From 79-D21 sp022839995 (GTDB lineage: Bacteria; Synergistota; Synergistia; Synergistales; 79-D21), in assembly GCA_022839995.1 (NCBI GenBank), contig JALHIN010000006.1:1-64000 (forward strand): a stretch of 64,000 bases of DNA. Reading direction: 5' to 3'. The translations under genes were made by a program, and so were the position numbers. Under the pieces are notes generated by a model, which searched no databases, was not told the DNA's origin, and was given only the letters and a program-made list of their open reading frames with translations. This document shows positions 17,527 to 25,542 of the stretch, piece by piece (within the stretch, counting starts at the first letter, position 1; each line of letters starts with the position of its first letter).

Positions 17527-18126
17527 ATGCTCTGGGAAAAACTGCAAAGGGAAGGAATACCAACCGCCTGCCCCGGCTGGGAAACGATCCCGTCCGCGGG
17601 GAAGTTCCGCCAAAGCGCGGTGCTTGTCCTTCTTTGCGGGGATGAAGAAGATGAAAGAGTATTGCTGATCCGGCGCCCCCTGCATATGAACCGTCACGCC
17701 GGAGAGATCGGTTTCCCCGGGGGGAGGAGGGAACCCTCCGACAGGAGCCCTTTCGAAACGGCGATACGGGAGGCACAGGAGGAAATCGGCCTTGATCCGG
17801 CACGGGTTCGACTGTACGGGATGCTGGAAAGGGAATTTGCCTATACAAGCGATTTCGAGATCCACCCCGTGCTTGCCCTTCATGAGCCCGGGGCAGTTTC
17901 GTTCCCGCGCTTTGACCGCAACGAGGTGGATGAAATCCTGCTCCCGAAAGTGGAGGAATTCCTTTGCCCTCCCCGCCTGGAATGGGGGACGCACGGGAAC
18001 GTTCACATCCTTTTTCCCGTCTTCGAGCTTTCCGGAAACTGCCGGGTTTGGGGAGCGACAGCCAGGATCCTTTGGCAGTTGGGCCGCGTCCTGAAGAGGA
18101 CTGTGGAGGAAACCGCGTGTCGCTGA
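17527..18126 (+). CDS. Nudix hydrolase, CoA pyrophosphatase-like
   Basis: A 199-residue Nudix protein. The Nudix box runs from FPGGRRE to REAQEEIGL with the standard REx2EExG core. Upstream LLIRRPLHMNRHAGEIGFPGG matches the NudL/CoAse subgroup, which cleaves coenzyme A to phosphopantetheine and 3',5'-ADP. The substrate is inferred. I chose ATG 17527 behind GAGAGGG; the open frame upstream is a shadow of pyk. Its end overlaps nfo by 10 bases. Confidence 0.87.
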   Translation: MLWEKLQREGIPTACPGWETIPSAGKFRQSAVLVLLCGDEEDERVLLIRRPLHMNRHAGEIGFPGGRREPSDRSPFETAIREAQEEIGLDPARVRLYGMLEREFAYTSDFEIHPVLALHEPGAVSFPRFDRNEVDEILLPKVEEFLCPPRLEWGTHGNVHILFPVFELSGNCRVWGATARILWQLGRVLKRTVEETACR

Positions 18127-18959
18127 TCGGACTGCATGTTTCGATCTCGGGAGGATTCCTCAAGGCGATTGAGCGCGGCAAAACGTTCGGTTGCGAGGCA
18201 ATCCAAATTTTCACAAAAAACCAGCTCCAGTGGAAGGCGCCTCCAATCTCGCCCTCACAGGGGATCGCCTTCCTGAAGGCTCTCAGGGAAAGCGGCATCA
18301 GGCAGGTCGTTGCCCATGCCTCCTACCTCATCAACCTTGCCGCCGAGGGGGACCAGAGGAGAAGAAGCCTTGAGGCGCTGATCGATGAGATCGACCGGTG
18401 CGACCAGCTGGGGATCGGTGAGCTGGTGCTGCACCCCGGGGCCCACCTTGGAATCGGGGCGGAAAAGGGAATAGCGAATCTGCTTGAAGGGCTCCGAGCC
18501 GTGCTGGATAGGACCAGCCACCAGAAGGTGAGAATCCTCCTGGAAACGATGGCAGGGCAGGGAACGGTCATTGGAGCGAGGCTTGAAGAGTTCAGAAATG
18601 TTCTGGAAGGGCTGGACTGGCACGAACGGCTGGGCCTTTGCCTGGATACCTGCCACCTCTTCGCTGCAGGCTACGAGCTTCGCGAACGCTCGTCTTACGA
18701 ACACTTCGCTCGCGGAATTGAGAGAACCTTCGGCCTCCGGAGAATCGGTTGCTGGCACCTGAACGACTCGAGAACCGAAAAAGGGAGCCTTCGTGACCGT
18801 CACCAGCACCTCGGGGACGGAGAACTGGGGTTGAAGTTTTTTTCCATGCTGCTGAATGACGGGCGGTGGGAAGATGTCCCGTTGATCCTGGAAACCCCGA
18901 AGGACGGACCGGGTGACGCCCGGAACATGGCTCTGCTGAGAAAGTTGAGGGGGCATTAA
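18117..18959 (+). CDS. nfo: Endonuclease IV
   Basis: A 280-residue AP endonuclease of base-excision repair using a trinuclear zinc site in a TIM barrel. The N-terminus IGLHVSISGGF is typical, as are AIQIFTKNQLQW, VLHPGAHLG, ILLETMAGQG and LCLDTCHLFAAGY. The zinc-ligand region WHLNDSR and RHQHLGDGELG near the C-terminus is present. Start is GTG 18117 behind TGGAGGA (18104-18110). It ends the run of genes before the cdaA operon. Confidence 0.96.
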   Translation: MSLIGLHVSISGGFLKAIERGKTFGCEAIQIFTKNQLQWKAPPISPSQGIAFLKALRESGIRQVVAHASYLINLAAEGDQRRRSLEALIDEIDRCDQLGIGELVLHPGAHLGIGAEKGIANLLEGLRAVLDRTSHQKVRILLETMAGQGTVIGARLEEFRNVLEGLDWHERLGLCLDTCHLFAAGYELRERSSYEHFARGIERTFGLRRIGCWHLNDSRTEKGSLRDRHQHLGDGELGLKFFSMLLNDGRWEDVPLILETPKDGPGDARNMALLRKLRGH

Positions 18960-19015
18960 GCGGTTCCGGGAAAGAATTGGGATAAACTAAACGGAGAAGG
19001 GGAAAAGGGTCTTCC

Positions 19016-19064
19016 GCCTGGCTCCATCCCGCAAATCCTCAGGGTGCGGTTTTTGTGGCCAGGC
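19016..19064 (+). promoter_or_regulatory. Structured leader upstream of cdaA, possible attenuator
   Basis: GCCTGGC (19016-19022) pairs with GCCAGGC (19058-19064). Nested inside, CCGCA (19029-19033) pairs with TGCGG (19045-19049) and is followed by five T (19050-19054), like a short terminator. The outer stem ends 4 bases before the AAAGGAGG ribosome site. The two features together resemble an attenuator, or the weak terminator of nfo; the inner stem has only 5 pairs. Confidence 0.4.
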
Positions 19065-19082
19065 TTTCCAAAGGAGGCATCC

Positions 19083-19910
19083 ATGCTGGAAAACTTCCGG
19101 TGGCAGGATCTGCTTGACATTTTCATCGTGGCCTTTATCCTTTACCGGGTTTTACTCCTCATGGTCGACACCCGGGCGATGCAGCTTGTCAAGGGGATTC
19201 TGGTCATTGGAGCCACGGCTGCAGCATCCAAGTATTTTGACCTCAAGGCACTCTCATGGCTGCTGGAACGAGCCCTGGGGGCAATTTTCATCGCGATCCC
19301 CATCGTGTTCCAGCCGGAATTGAGACGGATGCTGGAAGAGCTCGGACGCGGGAGAATCTGGAAGAGGCGGCAAGCCATCGAACATGCGGAACAAATGGCG
19401 GATGACGTGACGAGGGCCATTTCCTATCTTCGGGACCAGCGTTTGGGAGCAATCCTCGTCTTTCAGAGAGAGACTGGCCTGGCGGATGTCTGGCGCTCCG
19501 CGGTGAGGCTGAACGCGGAGATTTCCCAGGAATTGATCGTTTCGATCTTCTGGCCGAACAATCCGCTACACGACGGTGCCGCCATCATCGATCGGAGCGT
19601 CATCGTGGCAGCCGCCTGCTATCTGCCCCTTACGTCCAACACTGACCTTTCGCGCTGGTACGGCACAAGGCACCGGGCTGCTCTCGGCGTGACGGAGGTT
19701 TCAGACGCAATCGCACTGGTGGTTTCCGAGGAGCGGGGAGAAGTTGCCCTTGCCACGAACGGGCACCTTTCGCGGGGATTGAAGGAAGACCAGATCCATC
19801 GGCTGGTTTACCATTACTTCATGGCCATGGAAGGCCCGAAAGGCCTGTGGGACCAACTGAGAGAGGAAATCAGGGCCATGTGGAGAGAGGAGGGCAAAGA
19901 TGGCGTTTAA
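19083..19910 (+). CDS. cdaA: Diadenylate cyclase CdaA
   Basis: A 275-residue membrane enzyme that makes cyclic-di-AMP from two ATP. Three N-terminal membrane segments (to about residue 85) precede the DAC domain with catalytic motifs LHDGAAII and RHRAALGVTE. Start ATG 19083 lies 6 bases after a near-perfect AAAGGAGG. It overlaps cdaR by 11 bases, and glmM follows, the conserved cdaA-cdaR-glmM arrangement in which CdaR and GlmM modulate CdaA activity. It likely controls potassium and turgor homeostasis and wall integrity. Confidence 0.96.
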   Translation: MLENFRWQDLLDIFIVAFILYRVLLLMVDTRAMQLVKGILVIGATAAASKYFDLKALSWLLERALGAIFIAIPIVFQPELRRMLEELGRGRIWKRRQAIEHAEQMADDVTRAISYLRDQRLGAILVFQRETGLADVWRSAVRLNAEISQELIVSIFWPNNPLHDGAAIIDRSVIVAAACYLPLTSNTDLSRWYGTRHRAALGVTEVSDAIALVVSEERGEVALATNGHLSRGLKEDQIHRLVYHYFMAMEGPKGLWDQLREEIRAMWREEGKDGV

Positions 19911-21129
19911 GCACATCGACCGCCTGCTTTCCTCGAAAATCTTCCTGAGAGGGGTTGCCTTTGTCGTCGCACTTCTCATGTGGTTTTACGTTGCCGGTGA
20001 CCGGGGGTACGAGGTCAACAGGACTCTCCGCCTGAAGGTCAACTACCAGAACGCCTCTCCGGGGTTCACCATCCTGCGCAGCGAGGGAGAAGTGCAGGTC
20101 CGGATCGCGGCCAACCGAAAAATCTTTGAAAGCCTCGATCTCGACAGGATGGATTGCTCCGTTGACCTCAAGGGGCTGGAAAGCGGCAAGTATCGATTGC
20201 CGGTTCGGGTCCTGCTGCCGCCTGGGGTTCGGCTGGTCTCGGTGGTCCCGGAGCAGGTGACGGTTGAACTGTCCCGCCTGATCGAAAAAGTGCTGCCTGC
20301 CAAGATCGTTTGGGAAGGCGAGTTCCCCGAGGATGTCCTCGTGGATAAACTGGAGATGACGCCTTCCGAAGTGACGCTTCGGGGGCCGGAAAAGGTCCTG
20401 GCGGGGCTGAACGAGGCCGTCGTTCAGGTTTCTCCGGCAAGCGTCCTTGCGGGGGATGAGATATCAAGGGAAGTCAGGCTTATTTCCGAAAAGGGTGCAA
20501 CCTTGCCCAAGGGCGTGGACCTGTATCCGAAAGAGATTCGAATAAAGGCGAGCCTGGTCAAGGACGTGGAGAAAAAGGAACTGCAAGTGGTGCCGAACGT
20601 TTCCGGTGTTCCCGAAGCCGGCTACCGAGTCGAAGAAGCGACTGCACTTCCCGCGACCGTGCAGGTCGTTGGGGCCAAGTCGGTACTCGAAACGCTGGAT
20701 CGCCTGCAGACCAAACCGATTGATGTAACGGGACTTGCCCAGGACAAGACCTTCGAGACCGAACCCGAGTTGCCCGAAGCGAAGGTCAAGGTGCTTGGAC
20801 CCGGGAAGATCAAGGTTTCTGTCGTGGTGCGCCCCGTCGACAACGGAACGGGTTCCCTCCGGCTGAAGATCCCCGTGAAAGTGGAGGGCAAGAGCGTCTA
20901 TCCTTCCTGGAAGGCCGTTCCCCCCTCGGTGGCGGTGCAGATCGTTTCGGAATCGGGAAACAACGCTTTTCAAAACTTGAGTGAACCCCTCGTGGAAGTC
21001 TACGTCGATGTGACGAACCTGGTTTCAAAAAGAATCGTGGTCCCGGTTCAGGTCCGGCTTCTTTCAAAAGATGTCCGGGTTTTGAAGGTGGAACCGGAAC
21101 GCGTGATCCTGTATGCGGTGAACCCATAG
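19900..21129 (+). CDS. cdaR: CdaA regulator CdaR, YbbR-domain protein
   Basis: A 409-residue protein with one N-terminal membrane helix (residues about 15-32, FLRGVAFVVALLMWFYVAG) and an extracytoplasmic part made of repeated YbbR domains. Repeats are recognisable by recurring PxxVxLRGPEKVL-like and PATVQVVGAKSVLE-like strands. In Firmicutes CdaR binds CdaA across the membrane and regulates its activity. Position immediately after cdaA supports that role here. Confidence 0.9.
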   Translation: MAFKHIDRLLSSKIFLRGVAFVVALLMWFYVAGDRGYEVNRTLRLKVNYQNASPGFTILRSEGEVQVRIAANRKIFESLDLDRMDCSVDLKGLESGKYRLPVRVLLPPGVRLVSVVPEQVTVELSRLIEKVLPAKIVWEGEFPEDVLVDKLEMTPSEVTLRGPEKVLAGLNEAVVQVSPASVLAGDEISREVRLISEKGATLPKGVDLYPKEIRIKASLVKDVEKKELQVVPNVSGVPEAGYRVEEATALPATVQVVGAKSVLETLDRLQTKPIDVTGLAQDKTFETEPELPEAKVKVLGPGKIKVSVVVRPVDNGTGSLRLKIPVKVEGKSVYPSWKAVPPSVAVQIVSESGNNAFQNLSEPLVEVYVDVTNLVSKRIVVPVQVRLLSKDVRVLKVEPERVILYAVNP

Positions 21130-21145
21130 CGGAGAAAAGGACGAG

Positions 21146-22546
21146 GTGAAGTCGGTGATGGCTGAGACCAGAAAAATCCGTTGCCTGTTCGGTACGGACG
21201 GTGTCAGGGATATTGCAAACAGGGGGCTGATGACTCCGGAAATGGCCTTGAGCCTGGGAAGGGCTTTCGTCCTTTTCATGACGGAAAGGGGGATTCCGCG
21301 CCCCACCGTTGCCCTGGGCAGGGATACCCGAAGGTCAGGGTACATGCTGGAAGCGGCGCTTTCGGCCGGCTTGACCTCTGCAGGAGCGGATGTTCTCAGC
21401 CTGGGCGTCATCCCGACCCCCGGGGTCAGTTATGCGGTACGTCACGAGGGAATCCACGGCGGAGCGGTGATCAGTGCCTCGCACAACCCAGCCGAGTACA
21501 ACGGGATCAAATTTCTTGACTCAAAGGGATACAAGCTAAGCGATGACGATGAGGCAGCGATCGAGGAATATCTCGGGGACCCCCTGATGGACGAGTGGCG
21601 GCCTTCCGGAGCTTCGATCGGCGTTGTCCGGCAGTCGCCGGAGTCCGTCCTACGCTATAGGGATTGGCTCAAGGGACTCTTCGGGGAGGGATGGCTCTCG
21701 GGGCAAGTCGCGGTGATCGATTGCGCAAACGGCGCGGCAAGCGCCATAGCGGGCGATCTCTTCTCGGGGTGCGGTATCGATGCCCGGATGGTTGGGAATG
21801 GCCCTGATGGATTGAACATCAACGAAGGCGTCGGGGTCATGCATATGCAGCACCTGGCCAGGGAAATCACCTCAAGCAAGGCTTGTTTCGGCATCGCTTT
21901 TGACGGAGATGCGGACAGGGTCCTGCTGGCGGATTCCAAGGGAAGAATCATTGACGGCGATATCCTTCTCTGGGTTCTTGCAAGGTGGCTTCAAAAGAAG
22001 GGAACCCTGGGATCAGGTGTCGTCGCCACGGTCATGAGCAACATGGCCCTGGAAGAACGGCTCGCGGAAAGCGGGATCTCGCTTACGAGGTGCCCCGTCG
22101 GAGACCGCTACGTGCTCGAGAGCATGAAGAAGAGTGATTCGCGGCTGGGAGGAGAACAATCCGGCCACATCATCCTTTACCAGCATGTTCATACAGGAGA
22201 CGGCCTCTGTACCGCGCTCAATTTCCTGAAAGCCTGCGAGGAACTGGGGGAAGATTTGGATACCCTGGTCGATCGTTTCGCGCGGTTTCCCCAGGTCCTG
22301 AAAAACCTTCGAGTCGATACGAAAACAGGTTTTCTGGAAAGCAAGGAAATTCAGAAGGCAATCCTGGATTGCCAACGGCAACTTGGGGACAAGGGGCGGG
22401 TCTTCGTGAGGATGTCAGGAACGGAACCGCTTGTGCGGATTCTCGTTGAGGCAAAGGAGGAGTCGCTCCTTTCCGAAATTTCGAACCGGATCCTTGAAAC
22501 GATCCGTGCAGCGGGAGCCGAGTCGCTATCCGAAAGGAAGGGTTAG
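21146..22546 (+). CDS. glmM: Phosphoglucosamine mutase
   Basis: A 466-residue enzyme that converts glucosamine-6-phosphate to glucosamine-1-phosphate for UDP-GlcNAc. The phosphoserine loop is ISASHNPAEYNG (Ser112 counted from GTG 21146), the metal loop is DGDADR, and the C-terminal phosphate-binding loop is RMSGTEPLVRI. Start may be GTG 21146 or ATG 21158. The neighbouring glmS and galU complete the amino-sugar supply, and the cdaA-cdaR context suggests it also restrains CdaA as in Bacillus. Confidence 0.96.
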   Translation: MKSVMAETRKIRCLFGTDGVRDIANRGLMTPEMALSLGRAFVLFMTERGIPRPTVALGRDTRRSGYMLEAALSAGLTSAGADVLSLGVIPTPGVSYAVRHEGIHGGAVISASHNPAEYNGIKFLDSKGYKLSDDDEAAIEEYLGDPLMDEWRPSGASIGVVRQSPESVLRYRDWLKGLFGEGWLSGQVAVIDCANGAASAIAGDLFSGCGIDARMVGNGPDGLNINEGVGVMHMQHLAREITSSKACFGIAFDGDADRVLLADSKGRIIDGDILLWVLARWLQKKGTLGSGVVATVMSNMALEERLAESGISLTRCPVGDRYVLESMKKSDSRLGGEQSGHIILYQHVHTGDGLCTALNFLKACEELGEDLDTLVDRFARFPQVLKNLRVDTKTGFLESKEIQKAILDCQRQLGDKGRVFVRMSGTEPLVRILVEAKEESLLSEISNRILETIRAAGAESLSERKG

Positions 22547-22550
22547 CCGG

Positions 22551-23432
22551 ATGGATGGGAAAAAAACACTTCAGAAATGCCTTTTTCCCGTCGCGGGTCT
22601 TGGAACGAGGTTCTTGCCGGCGACGAAGGACATCCCCAAAGAAATGCTTCCCCTGATCGACCGGCCACTCATCCACTACGGAGTGGAGGAAGCGGTTTCG
22701 TCGGGCTGCAGCGATATCGTTTTCGTGACGGGAAGGAGCAAGCGGTCGATCGAGGATTATTTCGACCGTTCGATCGAGCTTGAGAACCTGCTGGAAAAAA
22801 GGGGGAAGTTCCAGTTAAGGGACGAACTGGCCAGGATTTCCGAGATGGCCCGCTTTGCCTACGTGAGGCAATCGGAGCCGCTTGGGTTAGGACATGCCGT
22901 TCTCTGCGGGGAACCCTGTTTCAACGATTCTTTTTTCGGGCTGATCCTCCCGGATGACGTGATCCTTTCGGATCAACCGGTCCTTGGACAACTGCTCGAG
23001 GTCCATCAATCCATGGGAGGATCGGTTCTTGCCCTGGAGGAAGTTTCCTGGGAAGAGACTTCAAGGTATGGAATCATCGAAGGAACCGCCTGCGGAGAGG
23101 GAATTTTCAGGATCACGAACCTGGTGGAGAAGCCCGCCCCGGGGTTGGCTCCGAGCCGGTATGCGATCATCGGCCGGTATCTTCTCAGCCCTTCGATTTT
23201 CCGGCACTTGCGTTCGGTCCAGGCGGGGGTAGGAGGGGAAATTCAGCTGACGGACGCACTTCAGGCTCTTCTGGCCGAAGAACCGGTCTACGGTCTACTC
23301 TATCGCGGAAAGAGGCTGGACTGCGGAACGAAAATGGGATGGCTGAAGGCGACAGTAACCATGGCGATGCATGATCCCGAGCTCAGGGAAACCCTCATCG
23401 AAATCGTCAGGAAGGAGGAATGGGATGGCTGA
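22551..23432 (+). CDS. galU: UTP-glucose-1-phosphate uridylyltransferase
   Basis: A 293-residue nucleotidyltransferase making UDP-glucose. The N-terminal CLFPVAGLGTRFLPATK and KEMLPLIDRPLIHY motifs identify GalU, with VEKPAP and GEIQLTDALQ further on. I chose ATG 22551 behind AAGGAAGG, four bases after the glmM stop; upstream in-frame sequence belongs to glmM. UDP-glucose would feed outer polysaccharide and lipid glycosylation. Confidence 0.94.
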   Translation: MDGKKTLQKCLFPVAGLGTRFLPATKDIPKEMLPLIDRPLIHYGVEEAVSSGCSDIVFVTGRSKRSIEDYFDRSIELENLLEKRGKFQLRDELARISEMARFAYVRQSEPLGLGHAVLCGEPCFNDSFFGLILPDDVILSDQPVLGQLLEVHQSMGGSVLALEEVSWEETSRYGIIEGTACGEGIFRITNLVEKPAPGLAPSRYAIIGRYLLSPSIFRHLRSVQAGVGGEIQLTDALQALLAEEPVYGLLYRGKRLDCGTKMGWLKATVTMAMHDPELRETLIEIVRKEEWDG

Positions 23433-23463
23433 ATGGTCCTGAATCCATTGCGTGCCGATGGAA

Positions 23464-23599
23464 GCGCCAGAACTGGCGTAGCCAGTTGACGAGGTCGGGG
23501 AAAATCGAAAATTCGGCGGATACCCCGGGGTCTGCGTGGGAGAGGCCCGTTGAAGCCCGGTTACAAAACCGCGAAGCGATTTGCGGGACAAAAGCCGGG
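23464..23599 (+). ncRNA. glmS ribozyme (GlcN6P-activated self-cleaving riboswitch)
   Basis: The leader of glmS carries the conserved glmS ribozyme core. AGCGCCAGAACTGGC begins at 23463 and GTTGACGAGG follows at 23484. Then come ATCGA, ATTCGGCGGAT and CCCCG, a P3 helix (GGGTCT with AGGCCC), AAGCCCGG, GGGACAAAAG and a closing GCCGGG at 23594-23599. By analogy with Bacillus anthracis and Thermoanaerobacter ribozymes, cleavage would be between A23463 and G23464. Glucosamine-6-phosphate acts as cofactor, so product accumulation would destroy the glmS mRNA. The ribozyme ends 36 bases before the glmS ATG. Confidence 0.93.
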
Positions 23600-23635
23600 T
23601 CTCCCGCTGGGCGGTCAAAGGAGCGAAAAACGGAA

Positions 23636-25462
23636 ATGTGTGGAATCGTTGGATACGTAGGCATGCGGAACGCCCCGGAGGTCCTTCTGGAAGGACTGAA
23701 GAGGCTCGAATACCGCGGGTATGACTCGGCTGGGCTTGCAGTCAAGAGCTCGGGGCGCCTGGAGGTCATCAAGGAGGTCGGCAAGGTTGCCGATTTGGCA
23801 CGCCTTGTCGAAGAGAGGCGGCTGGAAGGCTGCCAGGGAATCGGTCACACGCGGTGGGCAACACATGGTGGAGTTTCGGTGGACAATGCCCACCCTCATT
23901 GTGATGACTGCGGGAATTTCGTCCTCGTCCACAACGGGATTATCGAAAACTACCTTGATTTGAGGGAGGAGCTGGAGGCGTCCGGCGTCTCCTTCTCTTC
24001 GGAAACGGACACCGAGGTCATTGTCCAGCTCCTGGCCCGGCTTTACCGGGGGGACATGCTGGATGCGCTGCTGAATCTCAACGGAATGCTGCGTGGATCC
24101 TACGCCCTAGCGATCATGAACCGTGAGATCGATGGGACCTTTTACTGCCTCAGGAAGGGATCCCCGCTCATCCTGGGGATCGGTGACGGGGAGGGGTTCT
24201 GCGCATCGGACGTTCCTGCCCTTCTGCCCTACACGCGGCAGGTTGTGTACCTGGAAGAAGGAGAAATCGCCGCCGTTTCGAGAGAGGGGCTCAAGGTCTG
24301 GACAAGCGACGGGCAACCGGTCGAAAAAAGCATTTCGACCATCGATTGGGACATCTCGATGACGGAGAAAGCGGCCTACCCGCACTACATGCTTAAGGAA
24401 ATCCACGAACAGGGTGCGGTCCTCCGGACAACCCTCAAGGGAAGGGTGGAAAACGGGAAAGTCGATCTTTCTCCCGAGCTGGCCTGGGACAAGGATCTGG
24501 CACTTTCCTGGAAGAAACTTCACATCGTGGCCTGCGGGACCTCCTATTATGCAGCCCTGGTTGCCGAAAGAGTCCTCGAAAAATGGACCGACATCGAAGT
24601 GAAGGTCGATATCGCTTCCGAGTACCGCTACCGCCACTTCAGGGCCGACCCGGAAACTCTCGCGGTTTTTGTTTCCCAGTCTGGGGAAACGGCGGACACG
24701 CTTGCAGCTTGCCGCCTTGCCCGTTCCCAGGGAGCCCATTGCCTTGCGGTGACCAACGTGCGAGGTTCGACGCTGGCTCGGGAAGTCCACGACGTCCTGC
24801 TTCTGAAGGCGGGGCCCGAGATCGGGGTGGCAGCTACGAAAACGTTTATGGGGCAGATTGCCGCCCTGTACCTGTTGGCTCTCTACCTGGGGCGGCTGCG
24901 GGAAAACCTCTCTGCGGCCGAGGGCAATCGCCTACTGGAGGAAATGTTGAGATTGCCCTACAAGGTGGAGGTCACACTGGAAAGGGAAGAGTCCGTCCGG
25001 GAACTGGCCACGAAATATGCAGATAGGAAAGATTTCCTCTTTCTTGGAAGAGGGATGTCGTTCCCCGTCGCCCTGGAAGGTGCACTCAAACTGAAGGAAA
25101 TCTCCTACGTTCATGCGGAGGCCTATGCCGCGGGTGAAATGAAACATGGGCCGATTGCCCTTCTTGAGGCGGCGGTTCCGGTAATGGTCATCATTCCGAG
25201 AGATGGGCTTTACGAGAAGACGCTTTCCAACATCCAGGAAGCCAAGGCGAGAAAAGCCCCGATCCTTGCGGTAGCAACCGATGGAGACGAACTCATCTCG
25301 CGCCACGCGAACGACGTCCTGCGCGTACCATGGACCGATGAGGAATTGACACCGTTTCTGACTGTCATTCCTCTGCAGCTGTTCGCCTACCACATGGCCC
25401 GGCTGAGAGGGTGCGAGATCGATCAACCGAGGAACCTGGCGAAAAGCGTGACCGTGGAATAG
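23636..25462 (+). CDS. glmS: Glutamine-fructose-6-phosphate aminotransferase
   Basis: A 608-residue enzyme making glucosamine-6-phosphate from fructose-6-phosphate and glutamine. It starts MCGIVGYVG, so Cys2 is the glutaminase nucleophile, followed by RGYDSAG, HTRWATHG and ENYLDL. Two SIS domains bind the sugar (ACGTSYYAA and SQSGETADT in the first), and the C-terminus ends LAKSVTVE. Start ATG 23636 is behind AAAGGAG. Upstream sits the self-cleaving ribozyme at 23464-23599, which predicts feedback at the mRNA level. Confidence 0.98.
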   Translation: MCGIVGYVGMRNAPEVLLEGLKRLEYRGYDSAGLAVKSSGRLEVIKEVGKVADLARLVEERRLEGCQGIGHTRWATHGGVSVDNAHPHCDDCGNFVLVHNGIIENYLDLREELEASGVSFSSETDTEVIVQLLARLYRGDMLDALLNLNGMLRGSYALAIMNREIDGTFYCLRKGSPLILGIGDGEGFCASDVPALLPYTRQVVYLEEGEIAAVSREGLKVWTSDGQPVEKSISTIDWDISMTEKAAYPHYMLKEIHEQGAVLRTTLKGRVENGKVDLSPELAWDKDLALSWKKLHIVACGTSYYAALVAERVLEKWTDIEVKVDIASEYRYRHFRADPETLAVFVSQSGETADTLAACRLARSQGAHCLAVTNVRGSTLAREVHDVLLLKAGPEIGVAATKTFMGQIAALYLLALYLGRLRENLSAAEGNRLLEEMLRLPYKVEVTLEREESVRELATKYADRKDFLFLGRGMSFPVALEGALKLKEISYVHAEAYAAGEMKHGPIALLEAAVPVMVIIPRDGLYEKTLSNIQEAKARKAPILAVATDGDELISRHANDVLRVPWTDEELTPFLTVIPLQLFAYHMARLRGCEIDQPRNLAKSVTVE

Positions 25463-25492
25463 AAAAAGCTAGTAGAGAAGGAAGAAATAATG

Positions 25493-25530
25493 AAAAAGGA
25501 TGCACCGAAATTGGCGGATGCATCCTTTTT
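25493..25530. terminator. Bidirectional terminator between glmS and the minus-strand operon
   Basis: AAAAAGGATGCA (25493-25504) pairs perfectly with TGCATCCTTTTT (25519-25530) around a 14-base loop. A-run and T-run flanks let it work for both glmS and the convergent secreted-protein gene. Confidence 0.9.
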
Positions 25531-25542
25531 CTTATTCTGGCT

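Noticed and set aside
18980..18992. The string ATAAACTAAAC before cdaA recurs inside murG near 48139
   Set aside because: One copy is within a coding region with no shared context; the match is short and probably chance.
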